From the NCBI RefSeq assembly GCF_946477935.1, contig NZ_CAMLAC010000011.1, positions 1 through 36,699 of the forward strand: a DNA stretch of 36,699 nt. The letters run 5' to 3'. How positions within the stretch are numbered: position 1 is the first letter of the stretch; the number at the start of each line of letters is the position of its first letter. The translations under genes were made by a program, and so were the position numbers. Shown in pieces: positions 19,915-28,615 of the stretch. Origin of the DNA: an uncultured Sphingomonas sp. (GTDB lineage: Bacteria > Pseudomonadota > Alphaproteobacteria > Sphingomonadales > Sphingomonadaceae). The notes beneath the pieces are model-generated. The model had not been told where the DNA came from. It ran no database searches and saw nothing but the letters and a program-made list of their open reading frames with translations.

Positions 19915-20440
19915 CGCTTTTCAGCGTCCGCCAGATGACGAGGCTCAGCCGTCCCTCGATCCGGTGCGGGACCCCCGCTGACGTCGCAACTGAAATCGAT
20001 GTTCGTCCACGCCGCTCCGCTTCGGCAAAACGCTGCGCTGCCTGTGCCGATGAGAAGCGCCCCAGGAGCATTCCAGCGCTCTCACGGACAGTCCAGTCAC
20101 CATCTATGTCACGACCTACGACCAGCATGGCTGGTTCCGGGATGTCCATCGCGATGCTACCTTCTGATGGAGGGGAAACGTTCAGGTCGGGGCGCCCCCG
20201 CCAGCGGGCGCTCACCTCAATTTCGTCGAAAAGATGATGACCCAGGATGGTCAGTGCGCTGCCGGCACTCGCGGCCATGAAGCCGATCGCGGCGATCCCG
20301 TAGGCAAGGACGCCGGCCTTCTGTGATGGCACGTGCATGGCGACGAGCCGCGAAATTGCGGTGTAACTCACCCAGCAAAGAAGAAGTCCGGTGGCGCGCA
20401 GAACGATGTCGGCGCGCCGCGACCGATGCCACGCTACCAT
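19898..20440 (-). CDS. Membrane protein with C-terminal DUF2188-like domain
   Basis: N-terminal hydrophobic segments, then 'MLVVGRDIDGDWTVRESAGMLLGRFSSAQAAQRFAEAERRGRTSISV', matching the 18075 protein. Confidence 0.65.
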   Translation of the reverse strand: MVAWHRSRRADIVLRATGLLLCWVSYTAISRLVAMHVPSQKAGVLAYGIAAIGFMAASAGSALTILGHHLFDEIEVSARWRGRPDLNVSPPSEGSIAMDIPEPAMLVVGRDIDGDWTVRESAGMLLGRFSSAQAAQRFAEAERRGRTSISVATSAGVPHRIEGRLSLVIWRTLKSGVALG

Positions 20441-20479
20441 GCCACAACCCTTGATGTGGCAATCCAGTTATCGCCCTCG

Positions 20480-20545
20480 ACATAGCATTTCGAGATCGAT
20501 TCCAGCTAATTACATAGCGCCCGCATAGTGCTGCAATTATGCCCG
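20480..20545 (-). promoter_or_regulatory. Putative shared upstream regulatory element, copy 2
   Basis: ACATAGCATTTCGAGATCGATTCCAGCTAATTACATAGCGCCCGCATAGTGCTG, aligned to 18401..18454. Confidence 0.55.
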
Positions 20546-20682
20546 CCCCACCGCATCGCGGGCTGCTGAGCGTGGTGTGGCCCGAAGAAGGTGCCGACGT
20601 GCCAAGAAGACAGAGCATCATGCCGGAATATCCCCGTGGTCTGCGCGGGCAAGCCGAGGCCGAGCACCTACTCCAATGCACC

Positions 20683-20743
20683 ATGTATAAACGGCAAAAG
20701 TTGGCAAGGTGAAGAGAGGCAGCGAATGACCGGTTCTGGGTCG
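20683..20743 (+). repeat. Dispersed intergenic repeat, copy E
   Basis: ATGTATAAACGGCAAAAGTTGGCAAGGTGAAGAGAGGCAGCGAATGACCGGTTCTGGGTCG. Confidence 0.75.
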
Positions 20744-20896
20744 TTGCGACATGCGCTGGCGTCGTGCCAAATTCACGGCAACAGCAACTGTCGCGCCCAG
20801 CGCACTGACGACACCGAATAGCTGGGACGCCGTCTTCCGCTTAGCCTCGAATGCTTTCCAAGCCGATCACCGATGCCCTTCACTGCCGCGGCGGCT

Positions 20897-21205
20897 TTAG
20901 AGCGTTGCTACGCTCTCGTTGCCGACCTTTCGCGGTTCGGCAGCGGCATCGGCACGCGTGTGCCTGGCGCGCCGCTTTTTTAAGAGTGCGCGTAGCGTAG
21001 CTGTCGTGGCCATCGCCAGCGTTCCCGCCGCGCCAGCGAGCAACAGGCTCGGACGCACACCGGCGGCGCGCGCGGCGCGATCCAGCGTGACCTCGGCGCT
21101 TCCGGCGGCATCTACCAGGCGCGGCACCAACTGCGTGTCGAGGAAGAACTTGGGCGAAGACGGGCCATCGCCCTTACGGAGCATGTAGTCCCGACCGACA
21201 GTCAT
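20897..21205 (-). CDS. Hypothetical protein (102 aa) with one hydrophobic segment
   Basis: MTVGRDYMLRKGDGPSSPKFFLDTQLVPRLVDAAGS...LLLAGAAGTLAMATTATLRALLKKRRAR; divergent from the next gene. Confidence 0.6.
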   Translation of the reverse strand: MTVGRDYMLRKGDGPSSPKFFLDTQLVPRLVDAAGSAEVTLDRAARAAGVRPSLLLAGAAGTLAMATTATLRALLKKRRARHTRADAAAEPRKVGNESVATL

Positions 21206-21329
21206 GAGAAAACTCCTTTATTGCCAGCGTACTAATCGAGGTGGTCGACGGTCTGCGGCGATGCGGGGACAACGTGAGGCAGCGGCGAATGTTGCGCCCC
21301 GTGACCTGACGCCGCGACCGGAGGTTCCG

Positions 21330-23657
21330 ATGAAGCCGACGTTCAAACCTTACCGTCTTCCCTCCGGCGGCTGGGGATCGGCACGTTCGGTCGCCAACAT
21401 CCTGCGCCGCGAGGGTGTCGTCGGCAGCGCCGGCATTGCGCTATCGCGCCACAACAAGGTCGACGGTTACCAATGCAATAGCTGCGCCTGGGTGAAGCCC
21501 GCGACGCCGCTGCCTTTCGAGTTCTGCGAGAACGGCGTTAAGGCGGTCGCCTGGGAGTTGACCGCGCACCGCTGCCCTCCGGCCTTCTTCGCCGAGCATA
21601 CCGTTACCGAGCTGCGCGGATGGGATGATTATCACCTCGAACAGCCCGGCCGGCTGACCCACCCGCTGCGCTATGATCCGGCGACCGACAAATATGTCCC
21701 GGTTTCCTGGGGCCATGCCATCGAAGAAATTGCGCGCGAGCTACGCGCGGTCGACGACAAGCTCAAGGGTACCGTCTTCTACAGCTCGGGTCGCCTCTCC
21801 AACGAGGCGAGCTATCTCTATCAGCTGTTCGCGCGCCTCTACGGCAACAACAACCTGCCGGACAGTTCGAACATGTGCCACGAGACCACCTCGGTGGCGC
21901 TGCCGGTGAGCATCGGCCAGGGAGTCGGCACGGTCGATCTCGGCGACTTCGGCGAGACCGAATGCATCATGTTCTTCGGTCAGAACCCGGGCAGCAACTC
22001 GCCCCGCATGCTTCACCCGCTACAGGAAGCGAGCCAGCGCGGCGTGCCGATCATCACCTACAACCCGCTGCGCGAGCGCGGGCTGGAACGCTTCCTCAAT
22101 CCGCAGTCGTCGACCGAAATGCTGACCGGCAAGGAGACGCGGATCAGCTCGCAATATCATCAGGTGAAAAACGGCGGTGACCTTGCCGCACTGTCCGGAA
22201 TCGGCAAGGCGGTGTTGAGCGCGCACGACGAGTCGCTCGCGCGGGGCGGCCCGGCCGTGCTCGACCTTGCCTTTATCGCCGAGCACACGACCGGCTTCGA
22301 TCGCTACGCCGACTGGCTCCGCGCGCAGGACTGGGACGAGATCGAGCGCCGCTCCGGCCTGCATCGCGCGGACATGGAGGCCACCGCACGCGTCTATGCG
22401 GCGGCGGCGTCGACGATCGGGATTTATGGCATGGGGCTGACCCAGCACCGCGCCGGGGTCGAGACCGTGCAGATGCTGGTCAATCTGCTGCTGATGCGCG
22501 GTAACATTGGCAAGCGCGGCGCCGGGATCTGCCCGGTGCGCGGCCATTCCAATGTCCAGGGCCAGCGAACAATGGGCGTCACCGAGAAGCCCGAGCTGTT
22601 CCCGCTCGACCGGCTCGGCGAGCAGTTCGGCTTCGTTGCGCCCAAGGACCCGGGCTACAATACGGTCGAGGCGTGCGAGGCGATCCTCGCGGGTGAGGTG
22701 AAGGCCTTCTTCATGCTCGGCGGCAATTTCGTCCGCGCCATCCCCGATCACGGCCGGATGGAGCCCGCGTGGCGCACGCTGCGGCTGACCGTCAATGTGC
22801 TGACCAAGCTCAATCGCAGCGCGCTACTGCCGGGAGAGTTGAGTTACATCCTTCCCGTCATCGGGCGGCTGGAGAAGGACGAGACCGCTGCGGGGCAGCA
22901 GGTACTGTCGATGGAGGACACGTCGGGCTGCGTTCACGGTAATCGCGGGCTGCGTGCGCCAGCGTCGCCGCATCTGATCAGCGAAATCCGGCTACTGTGC
23001 GAGCTGGCCAAGCAGGTGCTGCCAGATAACGAGAAGGCGCGCTGGGACGACTACATGACCGACTATGCCGAGATCCGGAAGGAAATCGCGACCACGTTGC
23101 CCGACAACTTCCACGATTACGAGACCAGGATGTGGGAGCCAGGGGGCTTCCAGCGCGACTTACCCGCCAAGCGGCGCGAGTGGCGCACCGAGAGCGGCCG
23201 CGCACAGTTCGTCACGCCCGAGGCTCTCGACGAGGACCTCGACATGCCCGGTGTCGGCCATGACGTGCTGCGGCTGATGACGCTACGCTCGAACGACCAG
23301 TTCAACACTACCGTTTACGGCTACGATGACCGCTTCCGCGGCATCAACGGCATTCGGACGGTAGTGCTATTGAACCGCTCGGACATCGACCGGCTTGGGC
23401 TCAAGGTGGGCCAGGCCGTGACCCTGCGCACCGTTGCCGACGACGGAGTCGACCGCCACCTTTCCGGATTGATCGTGGTCGCTTACGACATACCGGTTGG
23501 CTGCATCGGCGGCTATTATCCCGAATGCAACGTACTGCTGCCGGTTTGGCATTACGCAGTGGGCAGCAAGACCCCTGCAGCCAAGTCGATCCCGGTGACG
23601 ATCCACAGCGACGGGGACGCGGTGCTTGAGCCTCAGATGGAATATGCCACCGGCTGA
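21330..23657 (+). CDS. FdhF/YdeP-family molybdopterin oxidoreductase
   Basis: 'DGYQCNSCAWVKP', 'VFYSSGRLSNEASYLYQLFARLYGNNNLPDSSNMCHETTS', 'IMFFGQNPGSNSPRML', 'IGKRGAGICPVRGHSNVQGQRTMGV'. ATG at 21330. Confidence 0.92.
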   Translation: MKPTFKPYRLPSGGWGSARSVANILRREGVVGSAGIALSRHNKVDGYQCNSCAWVKPATPLPFEFCENGVKAVAWELTAHRCPPAFFAEHTVTELRGWDDYHLEQPGRLTHPLRYDPATDKYVPVSWGHAIEEIARELRAVDDKLKGTVFYSSGRLSNEASYLYQLFARLYGNNNLPDSSNMCHETTSVALPVSIGQGVGTVDLGDFGETECIMFFGQNPGSNSPRMLHPLQEASQRGVPIITYNPLRERGLERFLNPQSSTEMLTGKETRISSQYHQVKNGGDLAALSGIGKAVLSAHDESLARGGPAVLDLAFIAEHTTGFDRYADWLRAQDWDEIERRSGLHRADMEATARVYAAAASTIGIYGMGLTQHRAGVETVQMLVNLLLMRGNIGKRGAGICPVRGHSNVQGQRTMGVTEKPELFPLDRLGEQFGFVAPKDPGYNTVEACEAILAGEVKAFFMLGGNFVRAIPDHGRMEPAWRTLRLTVNVLTKLNRSALLPGELSYILPVIGRLEKDETAAGQQVLSMEDTSGCVHGNRGLRAPASPHLISEIRLLCELAKQVLPDNEKARWDDYMTDYAEIRKEIATTLPDNFHDYETRMWEPGGFQRDLPAKRREWRTESGRAQFVTPEALDEDLDMPGVGHDVLRLMTLRSNDQFNTTVYGYDDRFRGINGIRTVVLLNRSDIDRLGLKVGQAVTLRTVADDGVDRHLSGLIVVAYDIPVGCIGGYYPECNVLLPVWHYAVGSKTPAAKSIPVTIHSDGDAVLEPQMEYATG

Positions 23658-23818
23658 TCATTCGTACCTGTGCGACTTCAGGAGTGTGACGATGGAGCAG
23701 ACGTCAGCTGCCCGCTAGAGTGGATCCGTCGGGACCTGTCGTCCATCGATCTGGCGGCGTAACAGAGGGTGAGCGAGCGCCTATCAAGCCTCGTCGCTTC
23801 TAGGCCGCCGTCCTCTGT

Positions 23819-23995
23819 TCAGGTCCCGCAGAACGTCGCTGCTAAACGCTCGTGGGGGGAGGGGGGCTGCGCCAGATCCTCGGCTACCGGCTGTTCCTCG
23901 TAGGGCCTCGACTGCACATCCAGCATGCGCCTGAACGGCGCGTAGTCCGCGCCGTTCACGGCGGCCGCGATCATCGCCTCGACCTGATGGTTGTC
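23819..23995 (-). pseudogene. C-terminal remnant of a SelO/YdiU-family protein
   Basis: '[57 protein letters not shown]' matches the conserved SelO C-terminus, including the terminal CGT; no N-terminal ~400 aa in the window. Confidence 0.75.
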
Positions 23996-24440
23996 CGAAA
24001 TCACGCCCGACCATGTCGACGCCACGTTCGACGTCAATGTGAAGGGCACGATCTTCACGGTTCAAAAAGGCCTGAAGCTGATGGAGGCCGGCGGTTCGGT
24101 CATCCTCACCGGCTCGACCACAGGCGTCATGGGGAAGCCGGCATTTAGCGTCTATAGCGCCTCCAAGGCGGCGGTCCGCGCCCTGGCGCGCAGCTGGGCA
24201 CAGGATCTGCGGGGCACGGGTATCCGGGTCAACGTCCTGTCGCCGGGTCCGACTTTGACCGAGCTTGCCGCCAAGGTCGTTGGCCGTGATGCCATGATCG
24301 AGATGGGGGCGACGACGCCAAGCGGACATGTTGGCGAGCCGTCAGAAGTCGCGGCCGCTGCTGCCTTCTTGGCATCATCGGACAGCAGCTTCATGACGGG
24401 CAGCGAGCTGTTTACCGACGGTGGCTCGGCGCGAAATTGA
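23991..24440 (+). pseudogene. N-terminally truncated SDR-family oxidoreductase
   Basis: Has '[13 protein letters not shown]', '[11 protein letters not shown]', '[19 protein letters not shown]', '[11 protein letters not shown]', '[10 protein letters not shown]' but lacks the TGxxxGxG cofactor-binding N-terminus; only a TTG start available. Confidence 0.8.
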
Positions 24441-24558
24441 CAAACTGCTCCAGCCCGCTTGATGTCGGCGGGCACAATCAAACCAGCTCCTGCCACACCG
24501 ATAGCAGCCGCGACCTTCCTATCACCGCGCCACGCGATGATGATGCCGGAAGATCGAC

Positions 24559-24618
24559 ATGAACGAACGGCAGAAGTTCGGAAGTGGGGAATGGATCGTA
24601 GATGTCCGCTTTTGGGTC
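24559..24618 (+). repeat. Dispersed intergenic repeat, copy F
   Basis: ATGAACGAACGGCAGAAGTTCGGAAGTGGGGAATGGATCGTAGATGTCCGCTTTTGGGTC. Confidence 0.75.
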
Positions 24619-24632
24619 ACCTTATCGGTACC

Positions 24633-26453
24633 TCATGCGGCGAGCCTGAAGATGGTTGCCCGATTTCGACCTTCCCGCTTGGCTTCATAAAGCGCGGCGT
24701 CGGCAGCTTGGATAAGCGTCGAGCCGTCACGCGCCATTGTGTCGTTCCATGTCGCAATGCCGAACGACATGCTGGTGGCTCCCAATGTACGCCCGTTCTG
24801 CTTGATGTTGAGTTCCGCAATGGCCAAGCGAACGGCTTCGACCCGGGCCATCAGCGCTTCGCTTGATGTGCCTGGCGCGATGACGGTGAACTCCTCGCCG
24901 CCGAAACGGCATACCACGTCGCCGTCACGGAAGCGGCTTTTCATCTCGGCAGCAACAGCCTGCAGCACGGCATCACCGGCATCGTGGCCGTGGTCGTCGT
25001 TGAATCGCTTGAAATGGTCGACGTCGCACATGACCATACTAAGCGGTGCACCCGAGCGTGCGGCTCGGGCGATCTCAAGCGTCATCGCCTCTTCCATGTA
25101 GCGTCGATTGAACAGGCCGGTCAGCGGGTCACGGATTGTCTGCTCGCGCAGGCTGCGCTGCAGGCGATGGTTGACGAGAGCGGACGCAATGTTCTCGGCG
25201 AGGACCGTCAGTCTGAAGCGGCTTTCCGCTCCCACCTGACCGCGAAGGTGGAGGACGCCAATCACCTCTCCGCCGGCAAGCAGCGGCTCGCAGTGATACA
25301 CTTCCCCATGCGCTACGTGCGCGCACACGATGTCGTCGCCTGGCTGCGCTACCCAGTGTGCCTGCCCGCGGCGCAACGCCCAGCACTGATCGGGCGCAAA
25401 GCCGTCCGGCCCGGTTTCGAAATCGCCCCAACCGGCGATCGGGACGAGCAGATTGCGTGAATTGTTATGGGCATAGAGCGCCCCCGAGATACCAGGCAGG
25501 ACACGCGGCACGAAGACGCGGATAATTTGCGCCAATTCGTCGTCCGTGCGAGCAGCTTGCATGCGGTGCGCCATTCCTCCGAGCAGTTCGATGACGTCGC
25601 TGCGCTCGCGCAATGCTGCCGCGGTTCGCTCGAGTGTCGTGTTCGCGACCTGCAGGCGCTGCTCGCCCCCGGCCTGATCTGCAACGGCAGCGGCGAGGCG
25701 ATCAGCCATCGTGTTGTACCCGCGTGCCAGCCGCGCGAATTCGCTCGACCCCATGACCGTCTCGATGCGGACGTGTTCGCCGTCGGCAAGGCCGGTCATC
25801 GCCCGCAGCATCGTGGCGAGCGGCTTGTGGATCGCGCGGATGATAAGCGACAAGCCTACGAGTATCAGCAGCGCGACTACAAGCGCACCGATAACGGCCG
25901 ACCGCTTGCCTACGGTCAAGCGTTGCTCTGCCGCAGCCTGCCGGGCCTGTTGAAGGACGCGTTCTTGATCAAGAAAGGCCCGCGCGCGGACGCTAATCGC
26001 ATCCATCAGCTCGCGGCCGCGACCACTTGATATGATAGCGAGGGCACCAACAAAGTTTTTGCGGCGGCCAAGTTCGAGCGGCTGCCGGAGGATATCGATA
26101 CGCCGACCCACAAGGTCAGCGATCTCGCGGGCGCGGGCGTTTTGCACAGGGTTGTCGCGCGTTAGCCTGACAACCTGCACGATCTTCTCTGCCGCATTGG
26201 CCGTCGCCGACACGAAGGAGGAGGCATAAGCCTGGTCGTGGGTCAGCACGAAGCCGCGCTGTCCCGACTCAGCGTCTCGCAGGTTTTCTAGCGCCTCCTC
26301 GGTAACCTCGATCACAGTGGCTGAATGGTTCACCCCGACGAAGCTCTGCCGCGTCTGGTGCGAGGCGTCGACGAGCAGGCCAGCGAGTGCCGCAACGGTG
26401 ACCAAGACGATCAAGCCCAACGCGGTTATTCGGGATGCCAGTGAAGATAACAT
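24633..26453 (-). CDS. CHASE3/HAMP/GAF-GGDEF diguanylate cyclase
   Basis: 'RDPLTGLFNRRYMEEAM', 'DVDHFKRFNDDHGHDAGD', 'RFGGEEF' active site with RxxD I-site (RDGD) five residues upstream; CHASE3-like 'ENLRDAESGQRGFVLTHD'. Confidence 0.93.
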   Translation of the reverse strand: MLSSLASRITALGLIVLVTVAALAGLLVDASHQTRQSFVGVNHSATVIEVTEEALENLRDAESGQRGFVLTHDQAYASSFVSATANAAEKIVQVVRLTRDNPVQNARAREIADLVGRRIDILRQPLELGRRKNFVGALAIISSGRGRELMDAISVRARAFLDQERVLQQARQAAAEQRLTVGKRSAVIGALVVALLILVGLSLIIRAIHKPLATMLRAMTGLADGEHVRIETVMGSSEFARLARGYNTMADRLAAAVADQAGGEQRLQVANTTLERTAAALRERSDVIELLGGMAHRMQAARTDDELAQIIRVFVPRVLPGISGALYAHNNSRNLLVPIAGWGDFETGPDGFAPDQCWALRRGQAHWVAQPGDDIVCAHVAHGEVYHCEPLLAGGEVIGVLHLRGQVGAESRFRLTVLAENIASALVNHRLQRSLREQTIRDPLTGLFNRRYMEEAMTLEIARAARSGAPLSMVMCDVDHFKRFNDDHGHDAGDAVLQAVAAEMKSRFRDGDVVCRFGGEEFTVIAPGTSSEALMARVEAVRLAIAELNIKQNGRTLGATSMSFGIATWNDTMARDGSTLIQAADAALYEAKREGRNRATIFRLAA

Positions 26454-26562
26454 GCTCGAGGGGACTAATCGAGGTTGTTTAGCAGTTCGTTAGCAAGCGC
26501 GCCACAGCGACGCGCCGATCAATCGGAGCAGTGGCAGCGGGCCTCTCCGGCCGCCCGCCCAC

Positions 26563-26622
26563 ATGAACGATCGACCGGTTTCCGGAACTCTTGAGGGCGG
26601 CTTGAACGACCGTAATTGAGCC
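26563..26622 (+). repeat. Degenerate copy of the dispersed intergenic repeat
   Basis: ATGAACGATCGACCGGTTTCCGGAACTCTTGAGGGCGGCTTGAACGACCGTAATTGAGCC. Confidence 0.45.
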
Positions 26623-26769
26623 GACAACTGCGGCAATTCGCAGTCGCGACCGGATTGCTTGGTGCGGTGATGGCGTTCGGCAGGGCAGTGGATGGGGCAC
26701 GGCGTCGATCGCAAGGAAGGCCGCCCCGATCGAGCAGGCTGTTCGTTGATGCCATTTGAGGAGAAAACC

Positions 26770-26925
26770 ATGTCTCAAGTGAGGAAGCCGGCGAACGCAG
26801 TCGATGACAGCACCACTGTGGGCGCGGCACCGGCGACGCCGTCCGAGGATCAGAAGGTCGCGGAGATGGAGAAGGTACAGGAGGAGGCGGCTGTCGTGCG
26901 GGAAGAAGACGGCGGGTACCAATAG
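26770..26925 (+). CDS. Small acidic hypothetical protein (51 aa)
   Basis: ATG at 26770 preceded by a GAGGAG-type ribosome-binding site; MSQVRKPANAVDDSTTVGAAPATPSEDQKVAEMEKVQEEAAVVREEDGGYQ. Confidence 0.55.
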   Translation: MSQVRKPANAVDDSTTVGAAPATPSEDQKVAEMEKVQEEAAVVREEDGGYQ

Positions 26926-26968
26926 CCGCGCTCTGCATTGCGAGCGGCGTAAACGCCGCACCGAGTTA

Positions 26969-27889
26969 ATGCCAGCCATGAAGCTATTTGCCTTCGATCG
27001 TATACGATCGGGCGACAGCCCTCAGCTTCGTGAGCCAATCACAGGAGTGATCGAGTTGTCGGACGAGCTTCAGGACCGCAAGGACGACATCGATCTTTCG
27101 GAAAACGAGGAGGAAGCAGTCGATGAGCGTGAAGCGGCAAGCGCTCAGGTCATCCACGAAGTCGTCCGGCGGCACGGCGATGAGGAGTTGGAAAGGCCAA
27201 CTGCGTCGCTGATCTGGTCTGGATTGGCCGGCGGGGTCGCGATCAGCACTTCCATCTTGGGTGAGGCGCTGCTTGAAAGCAAGCTTCCGGTCACCCAATG
27301 GTCGTCGCTTGTGGCGAGCATGGGCTACACTCTGGGCTTCCTTATCGTCGTCCTGGGTGGTCTGCAGCTCTTTACGGAGAGTACGCTCTCGGCTGTCCTT
27401 CCGGTCGCGACCCATCCAGGTCGCCGTAACATTGGTCGGTTGCTGCGTTTGTGGGTTCTCGTGTTCATCGCGAATATGGCCGGCACGATGCTGATCGCCT
27501 GCCTCAACAACTACGGACTGATCGGTGCTCCCGAACATCGAACAGCGATGCTGACCTTGTCACGAAGGCTGCTTGAGCACGATTTCGTCGAGACGGTGAA
27601 GCTCGCCATCCCCGCAGGCTTCCTTATGGCTGCGGTTCCGTGGGTAATGCCATCTTCCAAGGGTCAGCAGTTCTGGGTGGTGTTCGTCCTCACCTACTTC
27701 ATTGCTGTAGGCGGCTTTGCGCATGTCGTCGCGGGCTCAGGCGAGGCGTGGCTCCTGACATTCGCCGGCGAGACGTCGTTCACACATGCTGCTTTCGGGA
27801 TGATCCTGCCAGCGCTGATCGGCAACGTCATCGGCGGTACGGGCCTGTTCGCGCTTCTCGCACATGCACAGGTCAAGCAGGAACTCTGA
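26969..27889 (+). CDS. Formate/nitrite transporter (FNT)-family protein with hydrophilic N-terminal extension
   Basis: 'SLIWSGLAGGVAISTSILGEALL', 'GFLIVVLGGLQLFTESTLSAVLPV', 'LRLWVLVFIANMAGTMLIA', 'HVVAGSGEAWLL', 'PALIGNVIGGTGLFALLAHAQV'. Confidence 0.88.
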   Translation: MPAMKLFAFDRIRSGDSPQLREPITGVIELSDELQDRKDDIDLSENEEEAVDEREAASAQVIHEVVRRHGDEELERPTASLIWSGLAGGVAISTSILGEALLESKLPVTQWSSLVASMGYTLGFLIVVLGGLQLFTESTLSAVLPVATHPGRRNIGRLLRLWVLVFIANMAGTMLIACLNNYGLIGAPEHRTAMLTLSRRLLEHDFVETVKLAIPAGFLMAAVPWVMPSSKGQQFWVVFVLTYFIAVGGFAHVVAGSGEAWLLTFAGETSFTHAAFGMILPALIGNVIGGTGLFALLAHAQVKQEL

Positions 27890-28036
27890 GGAGCGGGTTG
27901 AGCGTTGCCGCTCATTCGCTGGAGACTACTGGCAACCCTTAGAGAGCGTGAACAAGTGTCCGCTTTCCAAGCACCGTATCCCCGCATCGAATGTCGTCTT
28001 GGGGGTCCTGGCGGCCGCTGGCTGCCCGGCGGGTAG

Positions 28037-28090
28037 CGACCCACGTTCTGTCGTTCAGGTCGGTGGCCGAGTTTGCCGGTACCTGCTGCC
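28037..28090 (-). repeat. Probable reverse-oriented degenerate copy of the dispersed repeat
   Basis: Reverse complement reads GGTACCGGCAAACTCGGCCACCGACCTGAACGACAGAACGTGGGTCG. Confidence 0.45.
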
Positions 28091-28265
28091 CTCCATCCGC
28101 GATCGGTCGCTCCTGCCTTAAGCGAGCAGCAGCCGGTCGGTGCCGCAGAGACAGGCATGGGTGCTAAGGCAACATAAATCCCTTGAATTCGACGAAAGGG
28201 AAGGCTCGGCGGGTCCGCCCAAGGGGGGCGCCCGTTAAGGAGGGTTCAAGAGTAGGCGTTCCGCA

Positions 28266-28615
28266 ATGCGCCATGTTCTTATCATCGAAGACGAATCGAT
28301 GATTGCGGAGCACTTAGCGGCGCTTGCCGAGGATGGAGGGGCCACGTCGATCGAAGTCACCACCGCGGAGCGCCAAGCGGTCGAGGCGGCGCGAGCGACG
28401 ACCCGACATCATCCTGGCCGACGTACGCCTGCAGGAAGGGAACCGGCCCAGCAGCCGTCGCGGCAATTCAAAGCGAGCTCGGAGACGTTCCTGTCATCTT
28501 CATCACCGGCAGCTCGACGGAGTGTCAGCCTCGTAGTGCTGCAGCCATTGTGCTGACCAAGCCCATCGACAACGCGGCCGTGCTCAGCGTGTTCAGGCAG
28601 CTGGCGCCGATCTAG
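28266..28615 (+). pseudogene. Single-domain response regulator split over three frames (two frameshifts)
   Basis: MRHVLIIEDESMIAEHLAALAEDGGATSIEV...EAARA | RRPDIILADVRLQEG | TGPAAVAAIQSELGDVPVIFITGSSTECQPRSAAAIVLTKPIDNAAVLSVFRQLAPI*; collinear with the intact regulator at 7751..8104. Confidence 0.8.

Noticed and set aside
23784-24329. 181 aa minus-strand ORF across the SelO/SDR junction
   Set aside because: A different frame from the SelO stub and antisense to SDR motifs; no protein-like features.
26995-27010. Perfect 16 bp palindrome CGATCGTATACGATCG
   Set aside because: Inside the FNT coding start, encoding ordinary residues (FDRIRS); GATC-rich palindromes occur often by chance in this genome.
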